Assembly (NCBI RefSeq): GCF_900100075.1
Contig: NZ_FNEG01000009.1
Coordinates: 62,001 to 126,000 of the forward strand
Source: Chryseobacterium jejuense
GTDB lineage: Bacteria; Bacteroidota; Bacteroidia; Flavobacteriales; Weeksellaceae
Direction of reading: 5' to 3'
DNA: 64,000 nt
Position numbers and translations under genes: made by a program
The notes under the pieces: model-generated
What the model saw: the letters and a program-made list of their open reading frames with translations, nothing else
Told to the model about the DNA's origin: nothing
Databases searched by the model: none
Shown: positions 52,615-61,637 of the stretch, in pieces
Position numbering within the stretch: the stretch's first letter is position 1
Layout: every line of letters starts with the position of its first letter

Positions 52615-53488
52615 CTTTATCCCGATTTTTCTTTGCACCATTGTCTTTATACTCTTTTTTTCATGTCAGAAAAAAGAGAAGACTTATTTTGAAACCATTG
52701 CCATCAATGATGTAAAACTGTCTGCCACTCCCAAACCCGGAACCTGGAGATATAATCATGATGAAAAATTTCAGCAGTTTGAAGACTTTCAAAAATCAAA
52801 AAAGATAAAACCAGAACCGGGAAAGAACACTATTTATCTACAACCTATTGGAGATTTTGATAAGCTTCAGCAAAAGGAAATTGAGCTTACAAAAGACTAT
52901 TTAAAGATTTATTTTCAGCTGGAAACGAAAATATTACCTGCTTTACCCAACAGGATTTTTCCTAAAAACGTAAAAAGAATTTTCAAAAATGGGCAGGAAC
53001 AGATATTTGCGGGCTATGTACTGGATAGTTTTTTAATTAAAAGAAAGCCAAAAGATGCAATAGTGTTTATGGGAATTACTGAAAGAGATCTTTTCCCAAG
53101 GCCAGATTGGAACTATGTTTTTGGACTAGCATCCTATGAAAATGGTGTTGGAGTTACTTCAATGTACAGATTTGCGAACGGACGTTTAACAGATTCTAAC
53201 TTTAATGAAAGCCTTTTAAGGCTTATGAAAATCAGTTCTCATGAAATTGGGCACATGTTTGGGATCAGTCATTGCCTGAATGCCAATTGTGTGATGAACG
53301 GAACCAATACGCTTACTGAAACTGATTTTCATTATGCAAGAGCCTGCTCACTCTGCCAGAGAAAACTTAACTCCAGCATTCATTATAACAACAAAAAAAG
53401 ATTATTTGAATTAAAAGAGTTCTTTGAAAGACACCATCTCAATTCAGAGTTTGCCCGTGCTGAAAAGGATATTGATCTACTTCCCTAA
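52595..53488 (+). CDS. Lipid-anchored archaemetzincin-like zinc protease
   Basis: A 297-residue protein starting MSQGKYNF at 52595, overlapping sixA by 20 bases (the open frame begins earlier at 52544). A signal with a lipobox (ILFFSC, C24) precedes an archaemetzincin catalytic domain (about 75-260). The full motif is present: H216-E-x-x-H220-x-x-G-x-x-H226-C227, C232-x-M234 and C251-x-x-C254. Archaemetzincins (M54) are zinc proteases best known from archaea and vertebrates, usually cytoplasmic. A lipoprotein form is unusual. Substrate unknown. Confidence 0.9.
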   Translation: MSQGKYNFIPIFLCTIVFILFFSCQKKEKTYFETIAINDVKLSATPKPGTWRYNHDEKFQQFEDFQKSKKIKPEPGKNTIYLQPIGDFDKLQQKEIELTKDYLKIYFQLETKILPALPNRIFPKNVKRIFKNGQEQIFAGYVLDSFLIKRKPKDAIVFMGITERDLFPRPDWNYVFGLASYENGVGVTSMYRFANGRLTDSNFNESLLRLMKISSHEIGHMFGISHCLNANCVMNGTNTLTETDFHYARACSLCQRKLNSSIHYNNKKRLFELKEFFERHHLNSEFARAEKDIDLLP

Positions 53489-53497
53489 CATTATTCT

Positions 53498-54706
53498 CTA
53501 CTCTTTTTTATTCGCCATCTCTTTCAGATATCGATCATAGTTCATGAAAGGTTCATTGATTCGTTTATTGGCCTTTAAATAGAGCGTTCCGTCTTTATTA
53601 TTCAAAATCACATTAAATTGGCTGAGAATCTGATTTCCGAATAAGGTTGGCCTTCCTGTCGGTTTCTGAGGATCTGCAGCATTTGTTATAATATCTTTAA
53701 ATTCTCTTCCGGCAATAGAAGCATTTAACCGAACCAGTTTCCTTTCATTCACCATTTGCAGCTCTTTTAAATTTTTCCAATTTTCGTCCTGACTTGTAAA
53801 GTCATCTCCAATCAGCATTGTGCCTTCTCTTCCTGTATCAAAAAGGAACCAAAAAGAATATTTTTTATTGTCCTGAGTAAAATCAACTTTGAATTTTGGG
53901 CGATTTTGCTCGTAGAATATTTCTTGTTTTTTAAACTCCTTCACTTTAGCTGGTAATTGATTATGAATCAGCATTATTTTCCTATCATAATCAATCTCAA
54001 TAATTTTATCCCTGAAAAAGCCATTCCCAACAATCAAATCTTCATCCGGTTTCATATTTCCCACTTCTGTAAGAGGAACATCTTTCCAAACGGCATCTCC
54101 TATTTGTAATCTGTTTCCAGGGCTTTTACGAGCTTCATTTACTCCTTGTGTATTACTAATTGTTGTTTTATCTGTAAAAGAAAGTTGAAGTTTTTCTGAT
54201 GAAAGTTTATTAACACAGGATGTTCCCGCTCCAAGATCAAACTGTATATTTACCTCTTCTTTTTCATTCAGAAGTCCTTTAAAATAAATTCGAGATCCTG
54301 TTATTGTAAAGGGGATTTCCAGAGGATAAGGTTTATTTTCATTTTGTTTAAGAGAAATAAAAGAAGGATCTTCTTTAGCCATGATACGAACGAAACAACT
54401 GTCTTTTTTATTAAGCAGAACTATTAAATCATAACTTTCCCCATACTGAGCAGTAAAGCTTTGCTTCCCCTGATCTGTAACCACCTCTATCTTACTTTTT
54501 TTGTAAGGTAAATTGGTGTAATAGATATCGGGTTTTACTCTGGGATCCAGTCGCCAATCTACTTTAACATTTGCACCGTCGTAAATAATAGCTTTATCAC
54601 TTGTTGCCTTTATAACGGGAATCTGTTTTTGTGCAGAGATCATTTCCAAACACCCTGTTGAAATGAAAAGAAGTATAAAAATGACTGTAAAAAAAATATT
54701 TTTCAT
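53498..54706 (-). CDS. Retropepsin-like aspartyl protease lipoprotein
   Basis: A 402-residue protein starting MKNIFFTVIF at 54706 (an upstream ATG at 54739 would add a poor leader). The lipobox FISTGC puts C19 at the mature end. Two aspartic-protease-like motifs are visible: FDLGAGTSCVN (D157) and FLFDTGREGTML (D290), each with the hydrophobic-D-x-G signature, as in single-chain retropepsin-like proteins of Bacteroidetes. The N-terminal ~130 residues are beta-rich. The first motif is DLGAG, not DTG, so activity is uncertain. Confidence 0.8.
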   Translation of the reverse strand: MKNIFFTVIFILLFISTGCLEMISAQKQIPVIKATSDKAIIYDGANVKVDWRLDPRVKPDIYYTNLPYKKSKIEVVTDQGKQSFTAQYGESYDLIVLLNKKDSCFVRIMAKEDPSFISLKQNENKPYPLEIPFTITGSRIYFKGLLNEKEEVNIQFDLGAGTSCVNKLSSEKLQLSFTDKTTISNTQGVNEARKSPGNRLQIGDAVWKDVPLTEVGNMKPDEDLIVGNGFFRDKIIEIDYDRKIMLIHNQLPAKVKEFKKQEIFYEQNRPKFKVDFTQDNKKYSFWFLFDTGREGTMLIGDDFTSQDENWKNLKELQMVNERKLVRLNASIAGREFKDIITNAADPQKPTGRPTLFGNQILSQFNVILNNKDGTLYLKANKRINEPFMNYDRYLKEMANKKE

Positions 54707-54828
54707 AGTTATAAAAATTAATCCACACCAACATAACAAGCTTATTTACAAAACAATAAATCCATATTATTTTACATTTAAAGATATAAAATAATATGGA
54801 TTTATTGAATTCTTCCTTAGAAAATAGT

Positions 54829-56373
54829 TTATTTTCTCTTCAGATCCAGATCATCAAAATCGAAACTGAAGTCTGTAACATCAGAAATTGCTTTTAATTT
54901 TGCAGACTGAGCTTTTCCGCTTTCATCATAATCGAATATGATATAGGCATCAGCATCATAACTTCTGTCATCCCATTTAATGATGAATGAGTTATTGGAA
55001 TATGGCAGCAATTCTCCTTTTAATCTTGGTGAATTTTTACATGAAATTCTGTAAGTACTTCCCTGCTGAGCAATTTCTACATCACCGAACCAAACATCGT
55101 TAAAAGTTCCTGTAAACTGTTCTGCTTTGGGCTGAAGTGCTTTTTCCTTTTTAAAGGCATCCGACTTTGTAAAAGCTTCTTTTTTTTGTTTATCATATTC
55201 TGCTTCTACTTTAGACATTCTGTCTCCATACGTTTTCAGCCAGTTTCTGTCTGCTACTCCAAGATAAGAATCTTTAACCGTATTGGTAATCGTGTTGAAC
55301 GCTGCTCCAGACTGTTGATTCGTTAATACAACAATCCCTAATTTAAGATCAGGAATGAGAGTAAACTGTGTTACTGTTCCTATTAATCCTCCTGTATGCT
55401 GTACTTGTTTGTGTCCTTTTACATCGCTTAGGAACCAGCCTAAACCGTATCCGTAAAAACTTGTATCATAAGGATTCTTAGCCGCTACTTTATCCGGAAT
55501 CTGTAAGCTCCAAAGCTGTTGAACATTTTTATCTGAAACTAATTTTTTACCGTCTTTAGTGGTGAAATTGTTTAATAAACATTCCGCCCAAGTTGTCATG
55601 TCTTTAATATTACTCATAATTCCTCCTGCAGCATTACCGGTTTCATTCCAATCATGAGGAACGGCAATGGCTTTTCCGTCTACAGGTGCATGAGCATCAA
55701 TTTTATTGGTAATGGCCTTCGCTCTGTTGTAGCTTCCAAAACTGGAGGTCATTCCTACTGGTTTCATGATCCTTTGTTCAATAAATTCTGCCCAGCTTAA
55801 TCCGGAAATTCTGTGGATAACTTCACCAGCAACAATGAACATGATATTGTTATAATCTAAGGTTGTTCTGAAAGGGTTTTCAGGCTTCAGGTATCTTACG
55901 TTGTGAACAATATCATTAACGGTTAAACTTCCGCCTTCCGGGAAAAACATCAGATCTCCCTGTCCCAGCCCTAATCCAGCTCTGTGAGTAATCAAATCTT
56001 TGATGGTCACATTTTGAGAAACGTATGGATCATACATCTGGAATTCAGGAATGTATTTAGAAACTTTATCGTTCCAGTTCAGTTTTCCTTCATCTGCCAG
56101 AATCGCCAATGCTACACAAGTGAACCCTTTTGAGTTGGAAGCAATTCCTACTAAAGTGTTATCATCCATTGCCTGTTTTGAGGTAAGAGAACGCACTCCA
56201 AATCCTTTGGAATAAGTAATTTTTCCGTCTTTTACAATTCCTACAGACATTCCTGGAACGTCAAAGGTTTTCAAAGTATTTTGGATCAGATCATCCAGTT
56301 TTTTCTCTTCAACCTGTGCATTCGCCAATCCTACGGTTAAAAGAAAAATGAAAAAAGAAAATTTCTGTTTCAT
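54829..56373 (-). CDS. Serine hydrolase of the beta-lactamase class C fold
   Basis: A 514-residue exported enzyme (signal 1-19, VGLANAQ). The catalytic domain has S79-x-x-K82 (ASNSKG), Y174-N-N and H326-T-G-G, the standard triad of penicillin-binding-protein-like hydrolases, esterases and class C beta-lactamases. A C-terminal beta domain (about 405-510, DUF3471-like) follows. It may be a D-amino-acid peptidase or esterase; beta-lactamase activity cannot be assumed. It is a single gene and has no visible AmpR neighbour. Confidence 0.9.
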   Translation of the reverse strand: MKQKFSFFIFLLTVGLANAQVEEKKLDDLIQNTLKTFDVPGMSVGIVKDGKITYSKGFGVRSLTSKQAMDDNTLVGIASNSKGFTCVALAILADEGKLNWNDKVSKYIPEFQMYDPYVSQNVTIKDLITHRAGLGLGQGDLMFFPEGGSLTVNDIVHNVRYLKPENPFRTTLDYNNIMFIVAGEVIHRISGLSWAEFIEQRIMKPVGMTSSFGSYNRAKAITNKIDAHAPVDGKAIAVPHDWNETGNAAGGIMSNIKDMTTWAECLLNNFTTKDGKKLVSDKNVQQLWSLQIPDKVAAKNPYDTSFYGYGLGWFLSDVKGHKQVQHTGGLIGTVTQFTLIPDLKLGIVVLTNQQSGAAFNTITNTVKDSYLGVADRNWLKTYGDRMSKVEAEYDKQKKEAFTKSDAFKKEKALQPKAEQFTGTFNDVWFGDVEIAQQGSTYRISCKNSPRLKGELLPYSNNSFIIKWDDRSYDADAYIIFDYDESGKAQSAKLKAISDVTDFSFDFDDLDLKRK

Positions 56374-56457
56374 TATTTTTTAATTTTCTCAAATTTAGTA
56401 AATAACATGCGTCCGGAAGAGGAAAATTGTGATTTATGTGGAGAGAGGCTGCAAGAG

Positions 56458-56565
56458 GGAGGCTGTAAGTGCTCTAAGACGTTTAATAAAAGGGAGCTAT
56501 TTTACACTTAATCTCTTCCCTGGGCTATAATTTAATATTACTACCTACAATAACTTCCAGCCTCC
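56458..56565. repeat. Inverted repeat in the 284-base spacer before the serine hydrolase gene
   Basis: ggaggctgtaag (56458-56469) and cttccagcctcc (56554-56565) are reverse complements with one mismatch, with variants nearby (GAGAGGCTGCAAGAGG, CCTCCTGCTCC). It is another degenerate repeat spacer, GC-richer than the nuo set. No gene was seen in the 56374-56657 gap. Confidence 0.5.
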
Positions 56566-56586
56566 TGCTCCTAACTTTTCCCCCAC

Positions 56587-56613
56587 AAAAAAACCGGAAG
56601 AAAACTCTTCCGG
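56587..56613 (-). terminator. Terminator of the siderophore operon
   Basis: An 8-bp perfect stem (ccggaaga 56594-56601 with tcttccgg 56606-56613) is followed on the minus strand by seven T (56587-56593). It lies 45 bases past the DUF4374 stop and closes the four-gene operon. Confidence 0.88.
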
Positions 56614-56657
56614 CTGTCGTTAAATCAAATGATCTTATTGTACTAACAAAAAAGAAA

Positions 56658-57938
56658 TTATTTTTTAGAAATGATATTAACTCCCATTAATCGTCCACTT
56701 CCTTTAAGTTTAAACTCAACTTTTGTATTTTTAGAAACAGGGTCATAAGAACTTAAACCTGAAAAGTTATCAGCCTTATTATTAGACATAAAATAGATTC
56801 TGTTTTTATATAAGAATGGGTTCTGATAGTTGTAGAAATTATCCACAGGAATATCAAGTTTTACAGCTTTCTTTGTCTGAACATCAATTTCGTTCCAGAA
56901 CCAGATATCATTTCTATAGCCTACTCCATGCCCGCCACTGTAATAAGATGCACCTGTTGAAGGAATGGTAGTATAGATTTTATTATTGTATGCGAAAATT
57001 CTGTTAAATTCAGCCGGCTGCACATAATTCTTCATATCAATTTCAAAGTTAGAATCGAAAGTAGTTTGCCCGTTCTTTATTCTAAGAATTTTAGATGAGT
57101 AGGCTGCATCCTGAGCTTTCATATCTGATGCTGCTACCATATAAATATCTTTGGTTACCTCATCAATACTCCATAGAACATGGTCAGTGAAAAGCCCAAG
57201 ATTTGTAGTGTTAGCATATCTTGTAACGTTCTCCACTTTTTTTGAGGTCAGGTTATATACAGCAACCGCTACTTCTTTTACAACAGGTTTGATCTGCCAG
57301 TTTGCTCCTTTTTTACCAATCTGTAAATCAAGATACAATTTATCATCTCTTTTGATTAAAATTAACTGTCCTGCAGCCTGATAAGCTGTTTCTCCAGGTT
57401 CAAGGTCTCCAGGGTTAATGATTCCCGCTAATGAAGAAAGATCAATTTCTCCTGTACGCTGCATGGTTCCTGGGTTAAAAGTCTGGATTTTAAGCATTCC
57501 TCTTGAACCATCCCAATAATATCCTTCTGTATCACTTACTACAAGATAGTTAGGCTCAAATCCATTGTTTTGGGTAGCGATGAAGCCTTTTGAAGAAATA
57601 TTTCCGGCATTATCAGCTGTAAGTTTAGAAAAACCCTCTTCCGAAGATGCTGCACCACCAAGTCTGTACATATTCTCCCCGAAAGCTTTTCCCCCTGCAG
57701 AATACGCAATCTGATAGAAAGGTTTCTTGTCAGCTAATGAAAGTTCTCCCTGAGGAAGTTCTGAGAATGAATAAATATTTCCACCCCATCCAGCTGTACT
57801 GTTATAAATGATCCAGCTGTCTTTAGTTTGTGTTGTTGGTTGTTTTTGCTCTTCAATATTGTCATCGCTGCTGCAATGGGTAAAAAGCAAGAGGCTTAAT
57901 GCAGATAAAAGTATTGAAATCGGTTTTGATTTTCTCAT
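56658..57938 (-). CDS. DUF4374 lipoprotein (XusB-like siderophore binder)
   Basis: A 426-residue lipoprotein (lipobox FTHC, C22). The domain matches DUF4374, a beta-propeller-like family: WIIYNSTAGWGGNIYSFSELPQGEL near the start, GFEPNYLVVSDTEGYYWDGSRGM, and GLFTDHVLWSIDEVTKDIYMVAASD. As I recall, the Bacteroides siderophore-scavenging lipoprotein XusB belongs to this family and is encoded next to its TonB receptor XusA. The same order is present here: it starts ten bases after the receptor gene, so a role in holding ferric siderophore at the surface is well supported by context. Confidence 0.87.
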   Translation of the reverse strand: MRKSKPISILLSALSLLLFTHCSSDDNIEEQKQPTTQTKDSWIIYNSTAGWGGNIYSFSELPQGELSLADKKPFYQIAYSAGGKAFGENMYRLGGAASSEEGFSKLTADNAGNISSKGFIATQNNGFEPNYLVVSDTEGYYWDGSRGMLKIQTFNPGTMQRTGEIDLSSLAGIINPGDLEPGETAYQAAGQLILIKRDDKLYLDLQIGKKGANWQIKPVVKEVAVAVYNLTSKKVENVTRYANTTNLGLFTDHVLWSIDEVTKDIYMVAASDMKAQDAAYSSKILRIKNGQTTFDSNFEIDMKNYVQPAEFNRIFAYNNKIYTTIPSTGASYYSGGHGVGYRNDIWFWNEIDVQTKKAVKLDIPVDNFYNYQNPFLYKNRIYFMSNNKADNFSGLSSYDPVSKNTKVEFKLKGSGRLMGVNIISKK

Positions 57939-57948
57939 GATTATAATA

Positions 57949-60315
57949 TTAAAAAATTGTATACGTTAATTTCAGATGATAAGATCTTGTAGGTTTCTGT
58001 GCGTTATAATTATCGTAAAGTCTTTCGTTCGTAAGATTGTTAACGCTAAAATTAATGGCCAGCTTAGGGTCTGCCAGGAAGTAGGTAACTCCTACACCTA
58101 CATCCACCATTCCCAGCCTTCCATCATTCGGAATAAGGAGATCGCTGGAAGCAATAGTAGCTTTGGAAAACAATCCCGGCTCAAGGTTTTTCGGTACAGG
58201 ATATAGCAGAAAACGATGTACGTAATTAATGTTATAGTACAGCTCTATCTTATCCTTCATATTGAGAATATCTGAAAAATTCAGTCTCAGATAATGGTTT
58301 CCAAATAAGTAAGGAATATTCGGTTGTCTGGCATCTTCCCAGATACTTTCGGAACCGGAAAGGTTTTTAAGCCTTATATCCTGATAGGTAAAATTGAATC
58401 CTGTCTGAATATTTTTTATAGGCTGGTAGTTAATTTCATACTCTAATCCCAGAATTCGGTTATCATAATAGTTCTGATACCTTCCATAAGGATTATCCGG
58501 TATCATGAATATTGTGTTTTTAACATTTCGATAGAAGAGATTCAAGCTTGTATTCAGCTTATAATTCGATGAAGTATAATCCAGAACAACATTGACGTTA
58601 TCACTTTTTTCAGGTTCAAGGTCAAGATTTTCTTTGATTAAAATTCCGTCTCCGAAAATTTCGGTTTCATCAGGAAGTCGAACTGCTTTCTCATAAGATA
58701 ATTTCAGAATAAAATTTTTAGGCTTATAGCTTATTCCCGCCATATATCCTGATGCATTTTTATTCCGGTCAGACTCCCATGTAAAATTATATTTATCCGT
58801 AGTATATCCTTTAGAACTGAAGAAGTAATTCTTTACCCCAAGCACAGTTTCCACTTTTCGGTCAAGCCAATGAGACACCAATCCCAAAGCTGCAATATTC
58901 TTATTGTAAATCGCTGGAATTTTAAGTACATCTTCGCCATTTATATTGATAGCTCCATAAGGATCACTTCCTTTTCTTCGTTGATAGAAATACATATTTC
59001 CAAATTCCAGGCTGTGGTTATTATTGATCCGGAATGCGGCATTAAGCCTTGTATGAAACATGTTATAATTCATTTTCATATCATTCCCTTTATTGATCTC
59101 ACCAACGCTGTTTTCATTACTGAAAGTTGAATCTCCCAGCCAATTGTATCTTCGCCTGCTGATATCCACAAAAGAATTGTTATATCTGGCAAAAGCAGTC
59201 ATTAAATCTAGTTTCAGACGATTATCAAAGAACATTTTTTTATACTGGAGATAACCCGTCACATTATTTTCTTTGGCAAAAGCTTCACCATAAGGTTTTC
59301 TCATTTCAAGGTCATTCTGAATCTCTTTATAGAAATGAGAATAGATAAACCCGACTCTAAAGTCATTGGCCCAGCTTTTATTTCTTACACCAGTATAGAC
59401 TTCCATATAAGAAGCTTCGGTATCGTCATGAAACCTTTTGGCTTCTACTTTTTTAAGATTGGCAGTCTCAGGATCGATAACATCACCCAGAATTTTATAA
59501 TTGTTCTTTGAAAATACATAACTTGCCTGCGTTCCAACATAGAACAGGCTGTCTTTTTTCCCTATAAATACTGCATTAAGATGAGATTTATAAGTACTGA
59601 ATGATGCAATCTCATTAGATATTTCGAGGTTGTCTTTTTGTATAGGTTTTGAGATAAAATTGATCCCGCCTCCTAAGGCATCAGATGCCAAAGAAATAGG
59701 CATTACTCCTTTATACACATCTACCCTGTCCAGCATATTGGGAGATAAAACATTCGGATTAAAGCTATGTCCATAAAATTCAATAGGGACTCCATCCCTG
59801 AAAATTCTGACTGCTTTCCCCTGAAGACCTCCAAGATTAACCTGAAATCCTGAACCAACACCGCCTTCTGTACGAAGCTTAATTCCGGTTGCCATATTAA
59901 GTATTTCACCAATATTGTTGGCCTGGCTTTTTACGGCCTGCATATCAACAATCTTAACACTTAACGGAGTTTCTTTGAGTTTCTCCAGTTTCTTTTTACC
60001 TCTGATATACACCTCATCAATACGGTTTGCATCTGAAATTGCTATTTCATACTTCTGACGTGACTGGCAGTTGATATCTAACGTATCATTATAAATAACT
60101 TTATTCTGATACAACACAGACACCTTTACAGGACCATCCGATACCTCAGCAAAATCAACAGTTCCTTGTTTTGAAATCTTTTTCTTTTCGCCGTTAATCA
60201 CTACATACACCTCATCGTTATTATAGTTTTTGATGTTTTTAACAACTAAAGTAATTGGACAGGCAGCCAATGCTAAGGAAGAAAGTACAGAAATCAGAAA
60301 AAATATACGCTTCAT
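57949..60315 (-). CDS. TonB-dependent siderophore receptor (XusA-like)
   Basis: A 788-residue outer-membrane receptor. Signal peptide (1-18), a short N-terminal beta domain (about 22-95), a TonB-box/plug region (DEVYIRGKKKLEKLKETPLSVKI to ALGGGINFISKP, about 100-225) and a 22-strand barrel ending with a terminal aromatic (LTYTIF). It imports a ferric siderophore using TonB energy. It starts three bases after the hydroxylase and is followed by the DUF4374 lipoprotein gene, so it probably imports the siderophore made by the upstream enzymes. Confidence 0.93.
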   Translation of the reverse strand: MKRIFFLISVLSSLALAACPITLVVKNIKNYNNDEVYVVINGEKKKISKQGTVDFAEVSDGPVKVSVLYQNKVIYNDTLDINCQSRQKYEIAISDANRIDEVYIRGKKKLEKLKETPLSVKIVDMQAVKSQANNIGEILNMATGIKLRTEGGVGSGFQVNLGGLQGKAVRIFRDGVPIEFYGHSFNPNVLSPNMLDRVDVYKGVMPISLASDALGGGINFISKPIQKDNLEISNEIASFSTYKSHLNAVFIGKKDSLFYVGTQASYVFSKNNYKILGDVIDPETANLKKVEAKRFHDDTEASYMEVYTGVRNKSWANDFRVGFIYSHFYKEIQNDLEMRKPYGEAFAKENNVTGYLQYKKMFFDNRLKLDLMTAFARYNNSFVDISRRRYNWLGDSTFSNENSVGEINKGNDMKMNYNMFHTRLNAAFRINNNHSLEFGNMYFYQRRKGSDPYGAININGEDVLKIPAIYNKNIAALGLVSHWLDRKVETVLGVKNYFFSSKGYTTDKYNFTWESDRNKNASGYMAGISYKPKNFILKLSYEKAVRLPDETEIFGDGILIKENLDLEPEKSDNVNVVLDYTSSNYKLNTSLNLFYRNVKNTIFMIPDNPYGRYQNYYDNRILGLEYEINYQPIKNIQTGFNFTYQDIRLKNLSGSESIWEDARQPNIPYLFGNHYLRLNFSDILNMKDKIELYYNINYVHRFLLYPVPKNLEPGLFSKATIASSDLLIPNDGRLGMVDVGVGVTYFLADPKLAINFSVNNLTNERLYDNYNAQKPTRSYHLKLTYTIF

Positions 60316-60318
60316 AGT

Positions 60319-61608
60319 TTATATAGTTTCTAATGCTCCAAAATGCTGGAACGCAATATTTTTCTCCAATGGATAATGTTCGTGGCCTAATATTTTGTTG
60401 ATAATAGTAGCATTTCTATAAGGTCCCATTCCTAAATCTGAGGTAATAATCCCTTGTGAATCTACACAGCCGTTTTGCATGAATATTTCATTATCATTCA
60501 CATCAACCGTATAGTTTTCTGAAGATAGTAATGTCCCATCATTTTGACTCTTGTTCAAACGACCTTCAATAGGTTGTAAAAAATGCGGAACTTCATATCT
60601 GTAGCCCGTTGCCAGAATAAGATAATCTGTGTTTACTGAAAATGGTTTTTCTTCTTCAAGATGCCTCATCTTTAGGGTATAATTTTCATCATACTCCATA
60701 TCTTCCAGCAAGCTATTAGTTAATATTTTTACAGGAAGTGGCTGCTCTTCTTTCATTTGCTGATGATAAAGCTCATCATAAATTGTGCTTATCAATTCAT
60801 CATTAATTCCTTTATATAGAATATCCTGTTTATTGATGACTTCTCTTCTTTTCGATAAAGGAAGCCTGTTGAAGTAGGAAATATAATCCATGGAAGTAAA
60901 TTCATAAGTGAATTTTGAATTTTCCATTGGGAAGAATCTGTCGGCAGCCGTTACCCAGTTCAGTTTTAAATCTAAATCCGGTCTGGACGAAAGAAGATCA
61001 AAGAATACTTCACCTCCACTTTGTCCGGAGCCCAATACGGTAATGGTACTGCCTTTCTTTATATATTGTTTTCTATGTAAATATTCCGAAGAGTGGAAAA
61101 TATGCTCCTTAGAGAAGCGCTCCGTTATTTTAGGAACATTAGGAATAGAACCTACTCCCAAAACAATTTTATCAGTGAGATATACTTTCTTTTCACAATT
61201 AATAAGATCAATGACTGACACTTCGTAACATTCATGGATTTCATTATAATCTATTTCTGTAACGGTATGACTGAAATTCAGGCTTTCAATTTGTGAAGCT
61301 ACCCATTTACAGTAAAGATTATATTCCATTCTGGTGACATAAAAGCTTTCCTTAAAACAGAAACGGAAAATTTTACCTTGCTCTCTTAAATAATTGATAT
61401 ACGTAAAAGGACTTTTAGGATTTACAATCGTTACAAGATCTGCCAGGAAAGGAACCTGAAGCGTTGTCCTGTCTATCATTAAACCGCTGTGCCATTCAAA
61501 TCTTGGTGCTTTATCAAAAAATATGGTTTTAAGATTATGCTCTTCAAGCAGAGCAGCAAGACTTAGATTGAATGGTCCTATTCCTATACCAATGATATCA
61601 TATTTCAT
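60319..61608 (-). CDS. L-lysine N6- / L-ornithine N5-monooxygenase (IucD/PvdA family)
   Basis: A 429-residue flavin monooxygenase that makes the hydroxylamine used in hydroxamate siderophores. FAD motif GIGIGPFNLSLA (7-18), substrate segment WHSGLMIDRTTLQVPF (39-54), NADPH motif LGSGQSGGE (192-200) and LILATGYRYEVP near 345. Lysine and ornithine enzymes are hard to separate by eye. It lies between the acyltransferase (29-base gap) and the TonB receptor (3-base gap). Confidence 0.93.
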   Translation of the reverse strand: MKYDIIGIGIGPFNLSLAALLEEHNLKTIFFDKAPRFEWHSGLMIDRTTLQVPFLADLVTIVNPKSPFTYINYLREQGKIFRFCFKESFYVTRMEYNLYCKWVASQIESLNFSHTVTEIDYNEIHECYEVSVIDLINCEKKVYLTDKIVLGVGSIPNVPKITERFSKEHIFHSSEYLHRKQYIKKGSTITVLGSGQSGGEVFFDLLSSRPDLDLKLNWVTAADRFFPMENSKFTYEFTSMDYISYFNRLPLSKRREVINKQDILYKGINDELISTIYDELYHQQMKEEQPLPVKILTNSLLEDMEYDENYTLKMRHLEEEKPFSVNTDYLILATGYRYEVPHFLQPIEGRLNKSQNDGTLLSSENYTVDVNDNEIFMQNGCVDSQGIITSDLGMGPYRNATIINKILGHEHYPLEKNIAFQHFGALETI

Positions 61609-61637
61609 AAATTATCTTTTTCAGTATTCAAGTATTA

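Noticed and set aside
54829..56373. Class C beta-lactamase giving drug resistance
   Set aside because: Motifs show only the fold; many esterases and peptidases share SxxK, YxN and HTGG, and no AmpR or resistance context is present.
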